Source: Avena insularis (lineage: Eukaryota; Streptophyta; Magnoliopsida; Poales; Poaceae). Taken from it: a DNA stretch of 64,000 bases. The position numbers and the translations under genes are program-made. The stretch covers positions 122,877,503 through 122,941,502 of the forward strand of contig CM042692.1 in NCBI GenBank assembly GCA_023614405.1, in the 5' to 3' direction. Shown here piece after piece: positions 21,580 through 32,776 of the stretch. Under the pieces are notes generated by a model that was not told the origin of the DNA, did no database searches, and saw only the letters and a program-made list of their open reading frames with translations. Within the stretch, counting starts at the first letter, position 1, and each line of letters begins with the position of its first letter.

Positions 21580-22640
21580 GTAGGACCTCGATTTTGACTT
21601 TAGCATGGCTCTCGTGCCCTTGGGTGAGTCGCAGATCTATTCGTTTGTGGAGGATTCTCATATCATGACACAACCTGCATCGGTGGAGCAGAATTACGAC
21701 ATGCCTCAAATTCACAACAAGTATTCATCTCACATGATCCTGTGCATAACATTGTCAACTACATTGGTTCAAAGGTTTCTCTAAGGCTTGCCAACGTGTA
21801 GAGGCTTCTATCAAGGGAACCATGAAATGGCTTCCCTTCATGTCAACCTTTGTGCTGAACAAGATGTGCCCGATAATCAAGACCAGTGTGTGTACTGAAA
21901 AGGGCTCCAAATAAGTCCATACGTCTACGCATGTGTACAACCACATGCGCAAGTGGAGGGTGATTTGGATACATGTGAGCCAGCTGAGAGATCTCAGTGA
22001 CACTCAATGGTGTGAGGAGACCTGCAATATTCTCCTAGAAAGTAAATACTATCAGGGGCACATCACGGTGATCATAGTATGCTGAAACCTTTGTTCGATC
22101 ATCTCTCACTAACGTAGTATCATCTAAGAACTAATGCACTATCTTCCAATCTTAGGACCACCCAGAGGATGCTGATTTCCTGAACAAGCCCATTGAGAAC
22201 TACGTTCAAATGCAGACCATCTTCTACTTTGGTCTTGCCACTAGCAAGTTTTCCATGGGCTCAAATGAACCCCTAGGTACACCTACACCTGATTATGCTG
22301 ACACTCAGAAGTCTCAGACCATTATCCTCGATGGACCCGACAATCCAACTAATGGCCCGCGATCACCTGCATGAAACAGGAAGATGTCTTCTCTCGTTAT
22401 TGATGATCTCATGGCCTCTACCAGCATCACCAATGCCATGTAGGACATCGTGTAGGATATTAGGGACAACAAGCTCACCGTATGCACCCAGACCTATACA
22501 AAATAGTCATGGATATGGTCGGCTTCACAGAGGAGCCCCTAATTGCAGCAATCAGCCAACTGGTGGGCAACAAAGCTCAGGGCATGATTTGTCTGCATGG
22601 TGGAGCCACACAAGGTCCTTTGGCTAAGGATCTACCTCGG
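21580..22640 (+). pseudogene. Myb/SANT-like DNA-binding protein remnant (PIF/Harbinger-associated type)
   Basis: Broken frames on + read like the plant Myb/SANT-like domain family found as the accessory protein of PIF/Harbinger elements and in related plant genes: MKWLPFMSTFVLNKMCPIIK, then VYNHMRKWR and LRDLSDTQWCEE (about 21815-22030), then DADFLNKPIENYVQMQTIF and FSMGSNEPLGTPTPD (about 22160-22290). The two parts are separated by a likely intron from about 22069 (GTGATC) to 22153 (CTTAG). The tail (22300-22640) keeps Ser/Thr-rich and helical pieces in shifted frames. Stops at several places rule out a functional protein. Whether it was a host gene or part of a transposon is not decided by the sequence; no terminal inverted repeats were identified. 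Confidence 0.6.
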
Positions 22641-23033
22641 TAGGTACTACGACCAACTATAGAGGTTAGATTCGTGTCGTAGGCATTAGAAGGCATGGAT
22701 GGTGGTGTTGTTGATATGACGATCATGAACTGGTGATGTTGTACATTTTGGTTAGGTAGGGATTCAAACCTTCTTACGGCTAGTATATTTTTATGAGGTG
22801 GTATATATGATCCCCTCATGTGATGGTGAACTTGTTGATGCGGTGGTAGGATGACACCCACTTTTGATGTGGTAGGTTAACACCATACTAGTAGGATGAA
22901 CTTCTAATCCTTTTTTGGTAATGATCATGCATGCTCCTATTAGTTTATGATGTGTTGTGAACTTGTCAATCCTTTGTTATGATCACACTGATGCTTTTGA
23001 TGTTGTACCTTACTTGTAATTTGTGTATCTTGT
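22641..23033. other. Non-coding sequence, probably 3' flank of the Myb/SANT-like remnant
   Basis: AT-rich, with a few short 'ggtagg/gatgtggtagg' repeats. No gene or element end could be supported. Confidence 0.35.
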
Positions 23034-24446
23034 TGTAGTGACCCAACATAGCACTGCATGGTGTAGTATGCAAGTCGTTCACATAACAGCAATGAAATAC
23101 CGTTCCACCAGTATTACATCCCCCCGGAGTGGTACAACAAAAACATCGCAGGTCTAAGGCATGACTATAGATTAAAACTTAGTACATTACAAAAGATCCA
23201 GAGAACCTCCTTGGTACAGTGAGGAAGGTATATTTACAAAAGAAAAACCAGAAATAACAACTCATAGATTATTCTATGATTAAGTCTACCCCTAATATTA
23301 TTTGGTTTGCGATTGTTGATAAAGCGATGCCTACAAATATAGGTTCTAGCATCTAGGGATTTATCTATTATCTACTATTTAGCTTCACTTCCATTGCAAC
23401 TGATGTAGACATTGACGCCATTTATTCCAGTGAATATCATCAGCCCTTCAAAATAGTTCACCTCTTGATGACATCATTGATTGCTTCAAAATCTAGCAAG
23501 GGTTAAGAAGGTAGAACTGAGTACGAGCGTACTTAGCAAGTTCATTAAAGAGGAAAATTTGATGCACTATCTATAGCCACATACGATAGGTTGTAGGCTA
23601 ATGTAAGTTTTTGTAAAATTTTCTTCAAAAGGTTACTTTTATTCTGAAAAGCTATGTTCGTCAGCCTTCATAGATTTACTAGAACTTCATAGAGTTCCTT
23701 TCCTGTCGTGTTTGTAGTTCCTTCCTAGAACAAGGAGTAACAAGTCACAACTTTGTACACTATGCAAATGTGTGTTGCTTTATCCATGAGAGATCCTTAT
23801 CTTTGTTGAATAACCAAGAGGCCAACCCATTCACACTTCCTTGGTATGAGGCCCAGTATAAGAATCCAAATCAATCACTGCCCTTCTCCATAATCCCACA
23901 TGCCCACCCAATTCTGTAACCAGAACCCGCCCCTGGTAGCCCCCATTGAAATGGTAGAACCTACCTCGGACAGCCCCTTATAGACTCTCATAGACACCAA
24001 GTATCGCGGGGCACTAAGGGGTCCCACCCATATACTAGATTCTCCGTGAGAAATCTGCAGCATCACAATAAGGTCGTTTGTTGGTATGCGAAAAGAATAA
24101 GATCTAGCTCACTTCCCCAGAGTCATATAGATCTCATGGTTAATGTGTAATATACGACACAAGAATCATTGGAGACATTTGGTATTAAATCCTAGATGAT
24201 ACTTCTCCATGCAAATGGAACCTCCACCAACCACATATATCATACTGTGGTTCTATTTTCCCGTCATACTAGGTTACCACCACTCGGGCCAATAACCGAT
24301 AAGTCATATTATTATGAAAATAGTGCTTTTTGCCATCCTTTTTGAAATGTAGGTGATAACAATAGTAGATTGTAAATAGTTGATAAAAAATAATCAAAGG
24401 ACATGAGCAAGTATGAACTTGTCTTTTTGACTATAAGATTATGGTG
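23034..24446 (-). mobile_element. Old LTR-retrotransposon fragment, left part (minus-strand long-LTR type)
   Basis: Starts around TGTAGTGACCCAACATAG, like the LTR edges of long-LTR Gypsy families of grasses, and has long non-coding stretches ('gagcgtacttagcaagttcatta', 'actcgggccaataaccgataagtc') that I associate with minus-strand Tekay-type LTRs. No coding domain is present. It is interrupted at 24446/24447 by the Athila-type element and resumes at 34123, as the TGGTG duplication shows. Confidence 0.4.
24442..24446. repeat. Target-site duplication of the 24447 element, left copy
   Basis: TGGTG, identical to 34118-34122. Confidence 0.9.
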
Positions 24447-25833
24447 TGATACGTCCAAAATGTATCTACTTTCCCGAACACTTTTGCTATTGTTTTTCCT
24501 CTATACTTGTGTGATTTGGATGCAACTAATGCGGACTGATGTTGTTTTCAGCAGAATTGCCTTGGTGTCTACTTTTTGTGCAGAAAACCAACTATCAGGA
24601 AAAATCCCGAAAAATATGCCAAAAATCCTATTTCACCCGAAGACTCCAGGAGCCAGAATACGAGACGAGGAAGATCCAGGGGGTGGCCACACCACCTGGT
24701 GGTGCGGGCCAGGCCAAGCGGCGCCAGGGGGTGGTGTGGGCCTCCCAGGCACCCCCTCGGCCTCTCTCTTCGCCTATTAGGAGCCTTCTTACCTAAAACC
24801 TTTGGGGGTTTCGACGTTTTTCCAGAAGGAGTTTCGCTCCGTCGCCACCACCAGATTCCACGAAACAGCACCAGAAACTCCATTCTGGCACCCTGTCGGG
24901 ACGGGGAATTGGAGGAGATCATCGCCATCATCATCACCATCGCTTCTCCATCGACCATCCATGTTTCCCCCATCTATGAGTGAGTAATCCCCCGCTGTAG
25001 GCTATGGGGATGGTAGGGATTGGATGAGATCGTTCATGTAATGGCATCAAATTGTTAGGGCATGGTGCCTAGTATCTTTTATTAGTGCTTTATGACTTTG
25101 TTGCGACTTGTTGTGCTTAATGCTTGTCACTAGGGCCCGAGTGCCATGATTTCAGATCTGAACATGTTATTGATTCATTATGATAGTATTGTTCTTGGTC
25201 TTATCTGCAAGTTGTATACACACGTTGTTGTCCGGAACCTATGGCCTGAAGTGGTAAATCGGGATAACCGGAAGGGAATGGCTTTGATGTGAGGATCACA
25301 TGTGTTCATGGAGTGTTAATGCTTTGCTCCAGTGCTCTATTAAAAGGAGCACCTTAATTGCCAGTAGTTCCCTAGAGGCCCCGCTACAAACGGGCTGGCA
25401 GGACAAAAGATGTTGTGCAAGTTTTCATTGCGAGCACGTATGACTATATATGGAACACATGCCTAGGATTGTCTAGTACTTGGATGCTTTATCTTATTTA
25501 TCTGCAATTGCCCTATGTTCTTATTGCTATTTGAATTGTCTTGTCCGTGCAACGCCCGTCCATCCATCCCTATGCCTACCGCACTCGAATCCCTTATTCG
25601 CTTTTGTTACTCTTGTCTTTGCTTTACTATCATTGCATTTTGCTATTCCTACTACAAAACTGTTGCTACTGATAAACTGCTGTGAGCAAGATTGTTTCCA
25701 GGTGCAGCTGAATTGACAACTCAGTTGTTCAGGCTGATAAATATTCTTTGGCTCCCCTTGTGTCGAATCAATAAATTGGGTTTCACTTCCCTCGAAAATA
25801 CTGCGATACACCCCCTATACTTGTGGGTCATCA
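24447..25833 (+). repeat. 5' LTR of the 24447 element
   Basis: 1387 bp, TGATACGTCC...GGGTCATCA. It contains a GC-rich inverted-repeat-like stretch at 24676-24760, and a CAT-rich leader (about 24917-24952). Confidence 0.93.
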
Positions 25834-25844
25834 AGACTATTTTA

Positions 25845-25864
25845 TGGCGCCGTTGCCGGGGAGC
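25845..25864 (+). other. Primer-binding site of the 24447 element
   Basis: TGGCGCCGTTGCCGGGGAGC lies 11 bases after the LTR, the standard position for tRNA priming. Confidence 0.85.
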
Positions 25865-25922
25865 ATAGCTTTATTTATCAAACTCACTTGGATTATCTAT
25901 TGTTCGCTGCTATCCATCCATC

Positions 25923-28082
25923 ATGGGTAAGTCTCGTGATGGCAAGGTTCCTATTTTACCATCCACTACAAGACGAGGTACGGTTCTAAACACCTCTTCT
26001 GCTCTTGATTCACCATCTGTTATAAGTAAGCTCGTTACACCACCACATACACATGCTACACACACTGCTACTACTGCTGAATCTGGAACTTCTGATGCTT
26101 ATGATGCTGCTTCTACTGTGCTTGATAAGAGTGGTTCATTAGGTCCTTTCCTAGATGCTACAATTGCTAGAACTATAGCTGGAAATACCGAAACTCCTAA
26201 TGAAGACACTACCACACCTGTTAGCTCACCTGAGTCTAGTGAGAGTTATGATAGTGAAGATGGTTATGTTGAGATGACTGATGAATTTATTAAAGAATGT
26301 AAAAACACCCATGATAGGAGCACTGCTAAGAGTCTCCTTGAGAGGCGTACTATTACACCCAAATTGTCTCCTGATGCTAAGTTTGCTGCTTATCCCATAA
26401 ACATTATAGATGAAGATTATGATTTCTCTCTCGATCTATCTTACATAGCTATTGTCGAGAAAGAACCTTTTTGTGGGACTAAGAATGAAAGTGCGGTAGC
26501 ACATATGAATGAACTTTCTACCATGAGTGGCTTCTTTTCTGATGATATTAAGATGCGTACTTACTTTGTTGCTAAGATTTTCCCCTTTTCGCTGAAAGGA
26601 GAAGCTAAAACTTGGTTTAGTAATTTACCTCCTGGATCTATTGATAGCCCTGAGTGCTTGATTAGTACTTTCTTGCAGAAATATTTTCCTGCCAGTGCTA
26701 GACATGCTATTTTGCAGGAACCTTTTGATTTTAAACAGGGAGAAAAAGAGGTATTGCCCGAATCTTGGGCAAGGTTTTGTGCTTTGATTCATGCACAGGC
26801 TGGAAGTCCATTACCTAAGAATGACCTTCTTGATATATTTTATAATGGACTAACCGAGGAATCTAGGACATACCTAGATAGTTGTGCTGATTGTGTTTTC
26901 AGGAATAGGACTCCTAAGGAAGCTGAGGAATTAATGGCTAAAATAAGCAAGAATTATGAAGATTGGACTCCTCCTAAACAAGCTATACCCGAAGTAATTG
27001 TACTTGAACCATCTATTCCTGTGCCTATTCCAACATCAAAGAAGAGGGGAGTTATTGAATTAAATGATGAAGTGATGAAGGAAGCTAAGAAATGTCTTAA
27101 GGAGAAGGGAATTAAAGCTGCAGATGTCAAGAATTTACCTCCTATAGAAGAATTATGTAAGCCTATTCCCTACTCACCCACTATTGAGGTACACTCTCTC
27201 CAACACTTTGATGAAGGTGATATCCCTTACTCTAAACCTCCTGATCAATGCTTAGAAGAATTTGATATCTTTATTGTTAAGCAAGTTAACTTTAATAAAA
27301 GGGTGCAAAATCATCTAATGGGAAACACTAGAGCTATTATAGAGTTGAAAGATATTGTGGAAAGAACCTCTAATGATGTTAAAATGATTGTTAAACACTT
27401 TCAAATGGTTCAAACTCAAATAGATCAACTCGTTAAAGTGCAAAATGACTTGCTAGTTAATGCTGCTAAAGAAAAACATGCTTATGAAATTAGAACTAGA
27501 AGTGGTGCTGCTACCCAGGATCCTCTATATCCTGAGGGGCATCCCAAAAGAATTGAGCAGGATTCTCAACAAGCTGAAAATAGTGGTTCTACTCGTAAGA
27601 AAAGGAAAAAGAAACATAAAACTATTGTAGAACCCTCTGAACCTGCTATATATCCTAATAGTATATCTATCTCTGATGCTAAAACTGAAAGTGGTAATGA
27701 AGAAAATGAAGTTCCTAATGAAGAAAAAGTTGAAGAAGAACCTGAAAACCACACTAAGAATACTAAGTACACTAAAGAGGATTTTATTGCTAAGAAACAT
27801 GGTAGTGAAAGAGAACCTTGGGTCCAAAAACCTATGCCTTTCCCTGATAAGAAACACAAGTCAAAGGAAGATGAACACTATAATAAGTTTTGTGAGTGGA
27901 TGAAGCCTTTATTCTTGCAAATTCCTTTAACTGATGCTATTAAATTGCCTCCTTACTCAAAGTATATGAAGGACATTGTCTCGAATAAAAGGAAGATCCC
28001 TAATGAAGAAATTTCTACTTTGCTTGCTAATTATTCATTCAATGGTAAGGTTCCTAAGAAACTTGGAGACCCAGGATTCTAA
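25923..28082 (+). CDS. Gag polyprotein of the Athila-type element (intact frame)
   Basis: 719-residue open frame, ATG 59 bp after the primer-binding site. Residues 1-120 are Ser/Thr-rich and acidic. Residues about 205-345 form the retrotransposon gag domain: YFVAKIFPFSLKGEAKTWF, PPGSIDS, FLQKYFPASARHAIL, ESWARFCALI, DIFYNGLTEESRTYLD. A coiled-coil-like part follows (about 490-530), then a Lys/Glu-rich low-complexity region (about 555-625, with KKRKKKHK). The C-terminal part reads PWVQKPMPFPDKKHKSKEDE and PPYSKYMKDIV, the usual gag-protease linker of Athila-type elements. No CCHC knuckle is visible. The frame ends at TAA within the linker; the protease follows one frame away. It would form the particle that packages element RNA. 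The intact frame over 2.1 kb suggests selection until recently or a young copy. Confidence 0.88.
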   Translation: MGKSRDGKVPILPSTTRRGTVLNTSSALDSPSVISKLVTPPHTHATHTATTAESGTSDAYDAASTVLDKSGSLGPFLDATIARTIAGNTETPNEDTTTPVSSPESSESYDSEDGYVEMTDEFIKECKNTHDRSTAKSLLERRTITPKLSPDAKFAAYPINIIDEDYDFSLDLSYIAIVEKEPFCGTKNESAVAHMNELSTMSGFFSDDIKMRTYFVAKIFPFSLKGEAKTWFSNLPPGSIDSPECLISTFLQKYFPASARHAILQEPFDFKQGEKEVLPESWARFCALIHAQAGSPLPKNDLLDIFYNGLTEESRTYLDSCADCVFRNRTPKEAEELMAKISKNYEDWTPPKQAIPEVIVLEPSIPVPIPTSKKRGVIELNDEVMKEAKKCLKEKGIKAADVKNLPPIEELCKPIPYSPTIEVHSLQHFDEGDIPYSKPPDQCLEEFDIFIVKQVNFNKRVQNHLMGNTRAIIELKDIVERTSNDVKMIVKHFQMVQTQIDQLVKVQNDLLVNAAKEKHAYEIRTRSGAATQDPLYPEGHPKRIEQDSQQAENSGSTRKKRKKKHKTIVEPSEPAIYPNSISISDAKTESGNEENEVPNEEKVEEEPENHTKNTKYTKEDFIAKKHGSEREPWVQKPMPFPDKKHKSKEDEHYNKFCEWMKPLFLQIPLTDAIKLPPYSKYMKDIVSNKRKIPNEEISTLLANYSFNGKVPKKLGDPGF

Positions 28083-28597
28083 CTATCCCTTGCTCTATTA
28101 AGAACAGTTATGTTAGAACTGCTTTGTGTGATTTGGGAGCTGGAGTTAGTGTTATGCCTTTCTCTCTCTATAAGAGGCTTCAGCTTGAAAAATTGATTCC
28201 AACTGATATATCTTTGCAAATGGCTGATAAATCTACCACCATTCTTGTGGGTATATGTGAGGATGTACCTGTTCAGGTGGCTCACAATTGCTTGATATTA
28301 ACTGATTTTGTTGTGCTTGAAATGCCTGAAGATGATAATATGTCTATTATTCTTGGGAGACCTTTTCTTAATACTGCAGGAGCTGTTATTAATTGTAATA
28401 AAGGAAAGGTGACCTTCAATGTTAATGACAAGGAACATATTGTCTATTTCTCCAAGAAGATTGAAAGGACTTATGGTTTGAATTCAATTGAACATGTTGA
28501 AGGCATTCAAGTTGGAGAAATATATTGTCCCATACTAAGAGAAAAATTTGAAACTATTATGATTGGGACTATTGCTATCAAGGTTAAGGTAACATAA
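28079..28597 (+). pseudogene. Aspartic protease of the Athila-type element, out of frame with gag
   Basis: Retroviral-type protease that would process gag. It reads from about 28079 without an ATG: TIPCSIKNSYVRTALC, then the active site CDLGAGVSVMP (Asp-Leu-Gly-Ala), then LADKSTTILVG-like flap region and IILGRPFLNTAGAVIN, the C-terminal ILGRPF motif typical of this group. The active-site Asp and ILGRPFL are intact. It is separated from gag by a frame change around 28077-28082. This is either a one-base mutation or, less likely, a frameshift site. Its frame stops at 28597 and pol does not follow. A product would need frameshifting or an internal start. Confidence 0.75.
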
Positions 28598-29430
28598 TCA
28601 TTAGGGGAGTACAAAGTTTTGTCTCATATGCAATTGTTTTGGTAGCAAGACTTGATCAACCTTGCTAACAAAAGGATTCCATTGAACAAAACAATGTTTT
28701 CATTATGTCTCCGTCCTTTGCATTTTAGTTTTTGCTTTCGTTTAGTTTTCTTTGTGTTGTTAGTTGCTTGCATGCTAGACGTTCTGTAGTTCTAGTCTTT
28801 TTTTGTCCTTGCATCATGTTTCCAAAAGAAAAAAAATATGTCTGTCAGAAAAATCATTCTTCTATTTCTGAAAAATGCCCAAAAATAAACTGTCTCGAAA
28901 AATTCCAGAAAATTCATATTAAATTTTTACGTGAAAAAAGGGGCTGAGGAGTACCTGGTAGGTACAAGGGGGCCCACCAGGCAGGCACACCATGTGGTGG
29001 CGCGGCCAGCCCTGGGTGGCGCCATGCCCTAGTGTGGGCCACCCCTGGCCCCCACTTACTCTCTCGCCTGCCACTTTCTTCTCTCCCGAGTAAGCTCCAG
29101 TTCATAGCTCAAAATCACGTTCTTGCTGTGCTTGCTCTCGATTTTTTCGATCTCCTTGCTCAGCCCATCTTTCTTGCTGAAATTTGGAGCATTTGTTCCC
29201 TGGTATGTGACTCCTCCCCTTGTCCAAGTAGATTTGTGTTTAGTGGATTATACGTTGAGTATTTTGCTGCTGTAGGTGACTGGTTATGAGAGCTTGTAAG
29301 CTTGTTTGATGCTTAGAGATGAAGTTTTGATGCATGTTTAGGCCTCTTGCAAGTCCCTATGAGTAGAATCCTTCTTTATATTTACTTTGCAATCACTTGT
29401 TTGATAGGTGTTTAAATTTCAGAATAGAAG
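28598..29430 (+). other. Pol-deleted junction and GC-rich leader upstream of ORF-1
   Basis: The expected RT, RNase H and integrase are absent. The first 300 bp are T-rich and non-coding. From about 28965 to 29055 there is a GC-rich stretch resembling the GC-rich part of this element's own LTR ('gtggtggcgcggcc...', 'gtgggccacccctgg'), preceded by an A-rich stretch as in the LTR. A possible 5' intron runs from GTATGTG at 29203 to TTTCAG at about 29422, placing the ORF-1 ATG just after the acceptor. This suggests a separate transcript for ORF-1. Confidence 0.5.
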
Positions 29431-30306
29431 ATGAGTGAACACCACCTAAACCAACATGAGCTTTGGGTGCCTGAGGTCATGAGAGCTGCAGGAATTCTAC
29501 AAGATTTCCACACTTTGGTTTCTAATGCAGGGTTATAACACTTTTTGGAAGATGAACCTTGTCAATTTGTGAAGCTAACCATGTTTGTGGTGCAGGACTT
29601 CAAATTTAGTCACTCTTTTCCTAACCCCATGGTCCATTACAAAATTTACAATATAGTTGTCAACCTTTCTCTTGATGATTTTTGTGCAGCTATTAAGGTA
29701 CCTCAATGGGGATCATGTAGAAAGATTAAGGAGAGACCTGAACCACTCATGGATTTATATGCAGAAATGTGCCAAGGGAGTAGCTTCTCGAAGGAGAATG
29801 GAAAAATCTATAACATTCATCTTCCCTCCATTCGCTACTTTGCCTACTTTATTGCCAAGTGTGTTCTTGCTAGGAAAATTACCAATAAGTTATCTTCATT
29901 TGATCTAGCATTTATCTCTGCTGCTCTTAGACGAGATAGGTCTTACAACTTGGGTGCTTTGATAGCTTTCCGTCTTGCTGCTAACCGTGAGAAAGGTGGA
30001 ATTTGTGGAGGCCTCATTGCTTCTCGTTTACTAGCATTGCATGGTTTAGTGCCTCATCATCTAGACCTACAGTTTCCCATAGAGAGGCTTGATCTTAATT
30101 CCCTGATACAGCATAAATTTGTTTCCTCGTGGGCTAGTTTGAGTGAGTTATCTTATGAAATAACCTTTCTCAAAGCTGGTTGGAGAAAGAGAAAGTTCGA
30201 GCGTGTTGTTCTTTTGCCTGCACCTGTTTTGTTTAACCTTGATAACAAGGAAGGATGGTCCCTCACTAAGGAGGAGCTTGACACGTACTTGGGAGAGCTC
30301 TCCTAA
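29431..30306 (+). pseudogene. ATHILA ORF-1 family protein (env-like position)
   Basis: Frame of 291 residues from ATG 29431, just after a likely splice acceptor, interrupted only by TAA at 29536-29538; the rest is open (253 aa from 29545). The product matches my recollection of the ATHILA ORF-1 family (PF03078): FLEDEPC, FVVQDFKFSHSFPNPMVHY, IKVPQWGSC, HLPSIRYFAYFIAKC, RDRSYNLGALIAFRLA, GGLIASRLLALHGLVPH. The C-terminal part is basic then acidic. It occupies the place downstream of the missing pol where Athila elements carry an env-like or extra gene. I see no convincing signal peptide or membrane segment, so an envelope role is not supported. Function unknown. Confidence 0.72.
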
Positions 30307-32763
30307 CAGGAGCAGGACACTAGAAGGGAGGTCACGGATGATTCGGTCTAGCCCTCGAATGAGGGAGAGTCTTCATACCAGCAACGCGCTTATGATTGGG
30401 GAGATTCTTCTTCTTCTCATGGGCCCAGCTACGACCATTCTTACCAAGATCCGCCCGCTTGGAACCCCTATTCGTACATGGATTTATACCCACTTAGGCC
30501 AAAAGCCTAATCTTGGGGGGAGGTACGCCGACACCGCACTCATCTCCATATCATGTTGCGTCGGTACTTTGTATATTCATGTTTTCATTCTCTTTTTAGT
30601 TTTCGTTCTTCTTTGCTTTTGCTTTCTAAAACACAAAAAGACCAAAAATATTTTTGTTGTTTCTCTTTGGTTTGCTTCTTCTTTTTGCCTTGGTTTGTTT
30701 TTCCCTTTTTGCTTTGTTTGAACTATTCGAAAAACCCAAAAAGATTTTGCTTTGTTTGTTTTTCCCTTTTGGTTCTTGTTTAAAAATCGAAAACACCAAA
30801 AATATTTGTCGTTCTTCTTTGGTTTTTGCGAGTTTGCTATAGGGTTCGGCAGTCCTCAGTGGATTGGTTTCATATTATTATTCAAGCCACACAAGTGAAG
30901 AGCAATAATGAGGATCAATGACAACTTGAGGCGTGGTAAGAGGCTGGTAACAAACTCTATTTGTTTTCATTTTTGTACATATACTCATCACTGTGGGCTT
31001 GCTTAGTCTGTTCAAGTAGGGTGTATGTTACCTTTGGATGCTTAGTAGTTCTTGCTTTCTTATGATTAGCTCCAGCTCGCTAATAGTTTGTAGCATGTCT
31101 TATGAATGTTTGCTTGCATTCCTCTATTCATAAATTGGTATGACACCATGGTATCCTCCTCTGAATGTTTCATTTGAATTGAATGGCACATGCTCACGCA
31201 TGCACAAGACTGTGATAATCAGTTAAGCCTTGATGAATTATTTTGCCTTGAGGATCTTGAATCATTTTCATGCCATGAGTAGTCCTGTTTTGTTGCAAGC
31301 ATGATAATGACAGCTATTGCTCTCTCGTTTGTCGCTCCCTTACTTTTGCTAGCCTTCACTTCCATTGAGTGTTTTACTCATGTTTCCAACTCCCTAAACC
31401 AAATATTCCCAAAGTGTCCACCATACCTACCTATTAGCATCATTTGCTACTCCCGTGCATATTCATTATGCCTTGTTTTCTTCCGAATAAAATGTTTGCT
31501 TGTTATGGGAAAACTAGTTAGTAAAGCTCTCACGAACTTGATGGCACACTTTATTTCCTGCACTTAATAAACCTGAACCATTGTGAACTCTCCATGAAAG
31601 TTATATGCTTGCTAATTATAGGCTGGGATTAGCGTAACCGGTCTGTCACGGGGAACGCTTTCAACACTTGTAAATATATACCCAGTTGATACCTTGCTCT
31701 TTTGTTTGCGGTTGTCGTCGGTGTGAAATAAAAGGGGAGCTTGTAAGTCCATGGAGTTATGTATGTGTGTTAGAGAAACACCTGGGCCGCTGGTCTAATC
31801 CATGCTGACATGGTGGAAACCTGTAGCGTAACCATAATGATATCTATGAAGCATTCTTCTTATTAAAAAAGAGAGAGATAGCTATTGAGAAAAAAGAAAA
31901 AAAAGAGATTTATGAAAAGAGGAAAGAGAGAAAAAAGCACCATTTTCCCATGGTAAATAAGAAGATTGCTGAGATACTCATTGTCTGCTTGCCTTGTCAT
32001 TTTGATATGGGGATTCTTCCGTATCATCGGGCAAGGGGTACCCCGTTGGCGGTTCTCAATGATACGCACATACTTACGATGAGAAGAACTTACCGGTAAC
32101 TAAAGTTGAGTAGCATGAGGAGCGGCCCTCGTACTCAAGGGACTTGGGATTTTCAGTTTATAGTCTGTCAAGCATATAACTCAGATTGGACCTCACGTTC
32201 ACCTTAACCACACTAAAGATGCTTATGATAGGGGCAATGAGAGCTCAAAGCTAACGAGTACCATACTTTCAGCATCTGGAAGCCTTTCAAAATTATTCAA
32301 AACCTTTTCTTCTACTTGTTGAGTCTTCACATATTCTTTGAGCACCTTCTTGAGAGCATAGTTGTCATTCTTTGTGTTTGTTCCATTACTTGATTATTTG
32401 TGTTATGACTTTGATGCTTGTATCTTTGATATCTTTACTTCTAGTCATCACTTGAACTTCAGAGGTGCCTTGGCATTCATAATCAAAGGCAAGCGAGATA
32501 CCACTCTATCATACCTTTTTATGAGCATTGTAATGTTGCTTATGTTTGTGCTTCATGCTACTTATTATTCTTGAGTTGGAATCTCTTCATAGCTTGCAAT
32601 GACTATTAAGTAGACTCAGTTGCATACTCTTTATTACGAGCTGTCTGAGTAGTTGATCACATTGCTGAGAATATTTACATCATATGAAGCAAATGTGTTC
32701 GTGAAAGTTGTTTTATCGCACTCAGTTTTCAACTGAATTGCTTGAGGACAAGCAATAAGCTAA
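30307..32763 (+). other. Long non-coding 3' domain with conserved blocks
   Basis: No domain is recognisable. About 30550-30850 is T-rich low complexity ('ctttgtttgtttttccctttt' repeated), giving Phe/Leu-rich shadow ORFs. From about 31410 to 32200 the sequence closely matches 61080-61760 in the other Athila-type element, although the LTRs of the two elements differ. The best part, 32031-32068, is identical over 38 bases to 61611-61648 and includes the palindrome GGGGTACCCC. Other shared pieces: 'gtgtccaccatacctacct', 'gtgtgaaataaaag' and 'cctgggccgct'. Confidence 0.65.
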
Positions 32764-32776
32764 GCTTGAGGGGAGT
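32764..32776 (+). other. Polypurine tract of the 24447 element
   Basis: GCTTGAGGGGAGT directly precedes the 3' LTR, the priming site for plus-strand DNA. Confidence 0.75.

Noticed and set aside
22577..22861. 94-aa minus-strand ORF
   Set aside because: Overlaps the tail of the Myb/SANT-like remnant and non-coding flank; no motif.
25480..25811. ORFs in the 5' LTR of the 24447 element
   Set aside because: Lie wholly in the LTR; the other LTR copy (33763-33995) has them truncated, so no selection.
29545..30306. Envelope glycoprotein
   Set aside because: The position is env-like, but no signal peptide, transmembrane segment or glycosylated ectodomain is visible; ATHILA ORF-1 is the better call.
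30553..30842. Phe/Leu-rich, membrane-like ORFs
   Set aside because: T-rich low-complexity sequence in the non-coding 3' domain; hydrophobicity follows from TTT/CTT codons.
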